Program-made: the position numbers and the translations under genes
The notes under the pieces: model-generated
Databases searched by the model: none
What the model saw: only the letters and a program-made list of their open reading frames with translations
Told to the model about the DNA's origin: nothing
Shown: piece by piece, positions 61,976 to 64,000 of the stretch
How positions within the stretch are numbered: position 1 is the first letter of the stretch
Layout: every line of letters starts with the position of its first letter
Assembly: GCF_005233875.1 (NCBI RefSeq)
Contig: NZ_SZPZ01000005.1
Location: 186,001-250,000, forward strand
Source: Kribbella jiaozuonensis
GTDB lineage: Bacteria > Actinomycetota > Actinomycetes > Propionibacteriales > Kribbellaceae
Length of the DNA stretch: 64,000 nucleotides
Reading direction: 5' to 3'

Positions 61976-63636
61976 CAGAGCATCTCCAGGTATCGGTGCA
62001 CCAGTGTCACGGCCATCGCTCCGTCGCCGACCGCCGAGGCGACCCGCTTCACCGACTCGGCCCGCACGTCGCCAGCGGCGAACACGCCGGGCATGCTCGT
62101 CTCCAGGTGGTACGGCTCCCGCTCCAGCGGCCAGCCCGGCGGTCTGCCGGGCAGGTCTGGTCCGGTGAGGACGAAGCCTCGATCGTCGCGGAGCAGGTCA
62201 CCGGGCAGCCAGTCCGTCCGAGGAGCCGCGCCGATGAACACGAACATCCATTCCGTGTCCACGTCGTGGCTCTCCCCGGTCTCGCTGTTCAGCAGGGTGA
62301 GACACTCCAGGTGCTCCGAGCCCTTGCAGGCAACGACCTGCGTGCAGGTATGCACCTCGATGTTGTCGATCCCCTCGATCTGGTCGATGAGGTACGACGA
62401 CATCGTCGCGGTGAGCGATGGTCCTCTTACCAGCATATGCACGCGTTTCGAATACCTGGCGAAATAGACCGCGGCCTGGCCGGCCGAGTTGGCGCCGCCG
62501 ATGATGTAGACCTCCGAACCGGCACACGCCGGCCCCTCGGTCGTCGCCGAGCCGTAGTAGATCCCGCGACCGCACAGATCGTCGACACCCGGCGCCTGGA
62601 GCGTCCGGTAGGAGACGCCGGTCGCCAGGATCACCGAGTGCGCCGAGATCTCACTGCCGTCGGCGAACCGCAGCTGCCGCGCGTTGCCGAGCGTCTCCAG
62701 CCCGACAACCTGCCGGGTCGTCAGCAGCTCGGCGCCGAACCGGACGGCCTGCCGCCGGGCCCGGTCCGTGAGTTGTGCACCGGACACCCCGTCGGGGAAG
62801 CCCAGGTAGTTCTCGATGCGGCTGGACTGCCCGGCCTGGCCACCGGTCGCCAACTGCTCGACCAGCACGGTCCGCAGGCCCTCGCTGGCGCCGTACACCG
62901 CAGCTCCGAGCCCGGCCGGACCGCCGCCGACCACGACCAGGTCGTAGAAGTCCTTGGCCGGGGCGGTGGACAGACCGACCTTGTTCGCCAGCTCGACCTC
63001 GGTCGGTGCGACCATCACGGTGCCGTCAGCTGTGATCACGACCGGCAGCGTCGAGCCGTCGACCTCGGCAGCGTCGAGGAGACGCTTCGCCTCTTCGTCG
63101 TCGACGTTCAGCCACCGGTACGGCACCGCGTTCCGGGCGAGGAAGTCACGGGCCGCGAACGACGGCGCCGACCAGCGGTGACCGATCACCCGGGTCTCGT
63201 CGCCGGACGGCTCCGGGGTCGACTTCCACAGGTCGAGCATCGCGTCGACCACCGGATACAGCTTCTCCTCCGGCGGGTTCCACGGCTTGAGCAGGTAGTG
63301 GTCGAGGTCGACCACGTTGATGGCCTGGATCGCCGCGTCGGTGTCGGCGTACGCCGTCAGCAGCACGCGGCGGGCGAGGGGGAACAGGTCCATCGCGGCC
63401 TCGAGGAACTCGATGCCGGACATCTGGGGCATCCGGTAGTCGGCCAGCAGCAGGGCGACGGGCTCACCGCGGAGCTTCAGCTCCTTCAGCGCGTCGAGCG
63501 CCTGCGCCGGGTTCTCCGCCCGGACGATGCGATGATCCTCGCCGTACCGACGGCGGAGGTCACGGGCGATTGACCGGGAAACACCGGGATCGTCGTCCAC
63601 GGTGAGGATCACCGCGCGGGTCGTTGACGCTGTCAT
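61975..63636 (-). CDS. Response-regulator/thioredoxin-reductase-like fusion
   Basis: 553-residue fusion. A receiver domain (about 7-125; acidic DDD at 14-16, phosphoacceptor Asp66 in 'LLADYRMP', Lys in 'LLKPWNP') and a short glutaredoxin-like stretch ('FLARNAVPYRWLNVDDEEAKRLL') precede a thioredoxin-reductase-like flavoprotein with FAD loop 'VVGGGPAGLGAAVYGASEG', NADPH loop 'IIGGANSAGQAA' and 'GVFAAGDVR'. The redox CxxC of true thioredoxin reductase is replaced by S-A-T-T-E. ATG with AAGGAGG upstream. Encoded with the cNMP histidine kinase. Confidence 0.88.
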   Translation of the reverse strand: MTASTTRAVILTVDDDPGVSRSIARDLRRRYGEDHRIVRAENPAQALDALKELKLRGEPVALLLADYRMPQMSGIEFLEAAMDLFPLARRVLLTAYADTDAAIQAINVVDLDHYLLKPWNPPEEKLYPVVDAMLDLWKSTPEPSGDETRVIGHRWSAPSFAARDFLARNAVPYRWLNVDDEEAKRLLDAAEVDGSTLPVVITADGTVMVAPTEVELANKVGLSTAPAKDFYDLVVVGGGPAGLGAAVYGASEGLRTVLVEQLATGGQAGQSSRIENYLGFPDGVSGAQLTDRARRQAVRFGAELLTTRQVVGLETLGNARQLRFADGSEISAHSVILATGVSYRTLQAPGVDDLCGRGIYYGSATTEGPACAGSEVYIIGGANSAGQAAVYFARYSKRVHMLVRGPSLTATMSSYLIDQIEGIDNIEVHTCTQVVACKGSEHLECLTLLNSETGESHDVDTEWMFVFIGAAPRTDWLPGDLLRDDRGFVLTGPDLPGRPPGWPLEREPYHLETSMPGVFAAGDVRAESVKRVASAVGDGAMAVTLVHRYLEML

Positions 63637-63691
63637 GCCTCCTTCATACCAGCGGAACCGCACAAATCGGGATCGTTCATCCACAGGCCGA

Positions 63692-63723
63692 ATCCGGTCC
63701 GCGGGGGCTGACGCGGACCGGAT
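63692..63723 (-). terminator. Hairpin terminator of the chitinase gene
   Basis: Perfect 12-bp stem ATCCGGTCCGCG / CGCGGACCGGAT with an 8-base loop, 49 bases beyond the stop codon of the minus-strand chitinase. Confidence 0.7.
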
Positions 63724-63772
63724 CGGCTCGTCCGGGGATCCGTGGGCTCTGTGGTGCCCGCGGAGCGACCCG

Positions 63773-64000
63773 TCAGGGGAGGGCGTCGAGGTACGGCGCG
63801 TGGTTGTTCTGGAACTCCCAGTTGTAGTAGTGGTCCCAGTTGATCGACCACGTCATCAGCCCCCGGAAGCCCGGTGAAGCGCCGCCGCGGAGGCTGTAGC
63901 CGCCGCAGTTCTGGCCCTTCACCAAGCAGTCGAGCGCCTGGTGCACGGCTGCCGGGGCGGTGTAGCCGTTGCCCGCGCTGACTGCTGCCGGGAGCCCGAT
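63773..64000 (-). CDS. GH18 chitinase, C-terminal part (partial)
   Basis: The last 75 codons of a gene entering from the right edge: 'IGLPAAVSAGNGYTAPAAVHQALDC...GFRGLMTWSINWDHYYNWEFQNNHAPYLDALP'. 'RGLMTWSINWD' with the aromatic pair and 'YEFxNxHxPYL'-type ending is the standard C-terminus of streptomycete-type family 18 chitinases. The catalytic DxxDxDxE motif lies outside the window. Confidence 0.85.
   Translation of the reverse strand: MGLPAAVSAGNGYTAPAAVHQALDCLVKGQNCGGYSLRGGASPGFRGLMTWSINWDHYYNWEFQNNHAPYLDALP

Noticed and set aside
59312..62467. 1051-codon open frame on the plus strand
   Set aside because: It crosses four well-supported genes, mostly antisense, and its composition is extreme (Arg/Pro-rich); a shadow frame.

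Overview
This window is high-GC DNA (roughly two thirds G+C) with strong third-position G/C bias, many GTG starts, frequent ATGA/GTGA gene overlaps and dense regulator content. Gene families such as RICIN-tailed secreted glycoside hydrolases, CUT1 and Opp-type sugar importers, DUF7144 and DUF1269 membrane proteins and CGNR regulators point to a soil actinomycete. The codon style and gene families fit Kribbella or a close Propionibacteriales relative. That assignment is a judgement from content; no rRNA or other marker gene is present.

Layout. 1-5.9 kb: end of a possible M16 peptidase, a CBS-pair protein, a GyrI-like protein, an MFS exporter, a CGNR-type regulator divergent from an SDR, then a 0.55 kb mosaic of GC-rich repeats. 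5.9-9.1 kb: a CUT1 sugar ABC importer with a LacI-type operator but no local regulator. 9.3-14.3 kb: a membrane protein divergent from its TetR regulator, then a MacB-like ABC ATPase/FtsX permease pair. 14.3-19.3 kb: small metabolic genes and regulators (FMN reductase, DedA, a NagB-like deaminase, SDR/TetR, ArsR, VOC and MerR with a classic MerR operator).

19.5-34 kb is a beta-glucan locus. It has secreted GH18, GH30 and GH16 enzymes sharing near-identical RICIN (CBM13) modules, a ROK regulator, a LacI regulator, a five-gene Opp-type importer and a cytoplasmic GH1 beta-glucosidase. The same 14-bp operator lies between the -35 and -10 positions of both the GH16 gene and the importer operon. 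This suggests a LacI-controlled route: extracellular GH16 cleavage of beta-1,3-glucan, oligosaccharide uptake, intracellular GH1 hydrolysis.

34-43 kb holds small membrane proteins (two DUF7144 paralogues, DUF1269), several of them preceded by a shared 9-5-9 inverted repeat, an alpha/beta hydrolase, a proline-rich membrane protein and a secreted GH5. It ends with a three-gene cassette whose first two proteins share a 'GRDNxxPIxNGxxNT' signature like that seen in bacterial conflict-type proteins; I regard this as the most likely undescribed system.

43-59 kb is a GH20 hexosaminidase followed by an alpha-galactoside/galactose locus. One operon carries a CUT1 importer, intracellular GH36 and secreted GH27 alpha-galactosidases. 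The divergent operon carries an SDR (candidate galactose dehydrogenase), an FCD-type GntR regulator, a DgoD-like galactonate dehydratase and a mutarotase-like protein. A second operon nearby carries a KDPG/KDPGal aldolase and a PfkB kinase. Together these rebuild most of a De Ley-Doudoroff galactose pathway. A GH33 sialidase sits between them. 59-64 kb: an HTH regulator divergent from a hydrolase, a cNMP-sensing histidine kinase coupled to a receiver/flavoenzyme fusion, and the C-terminus of a GH18 chitinase.
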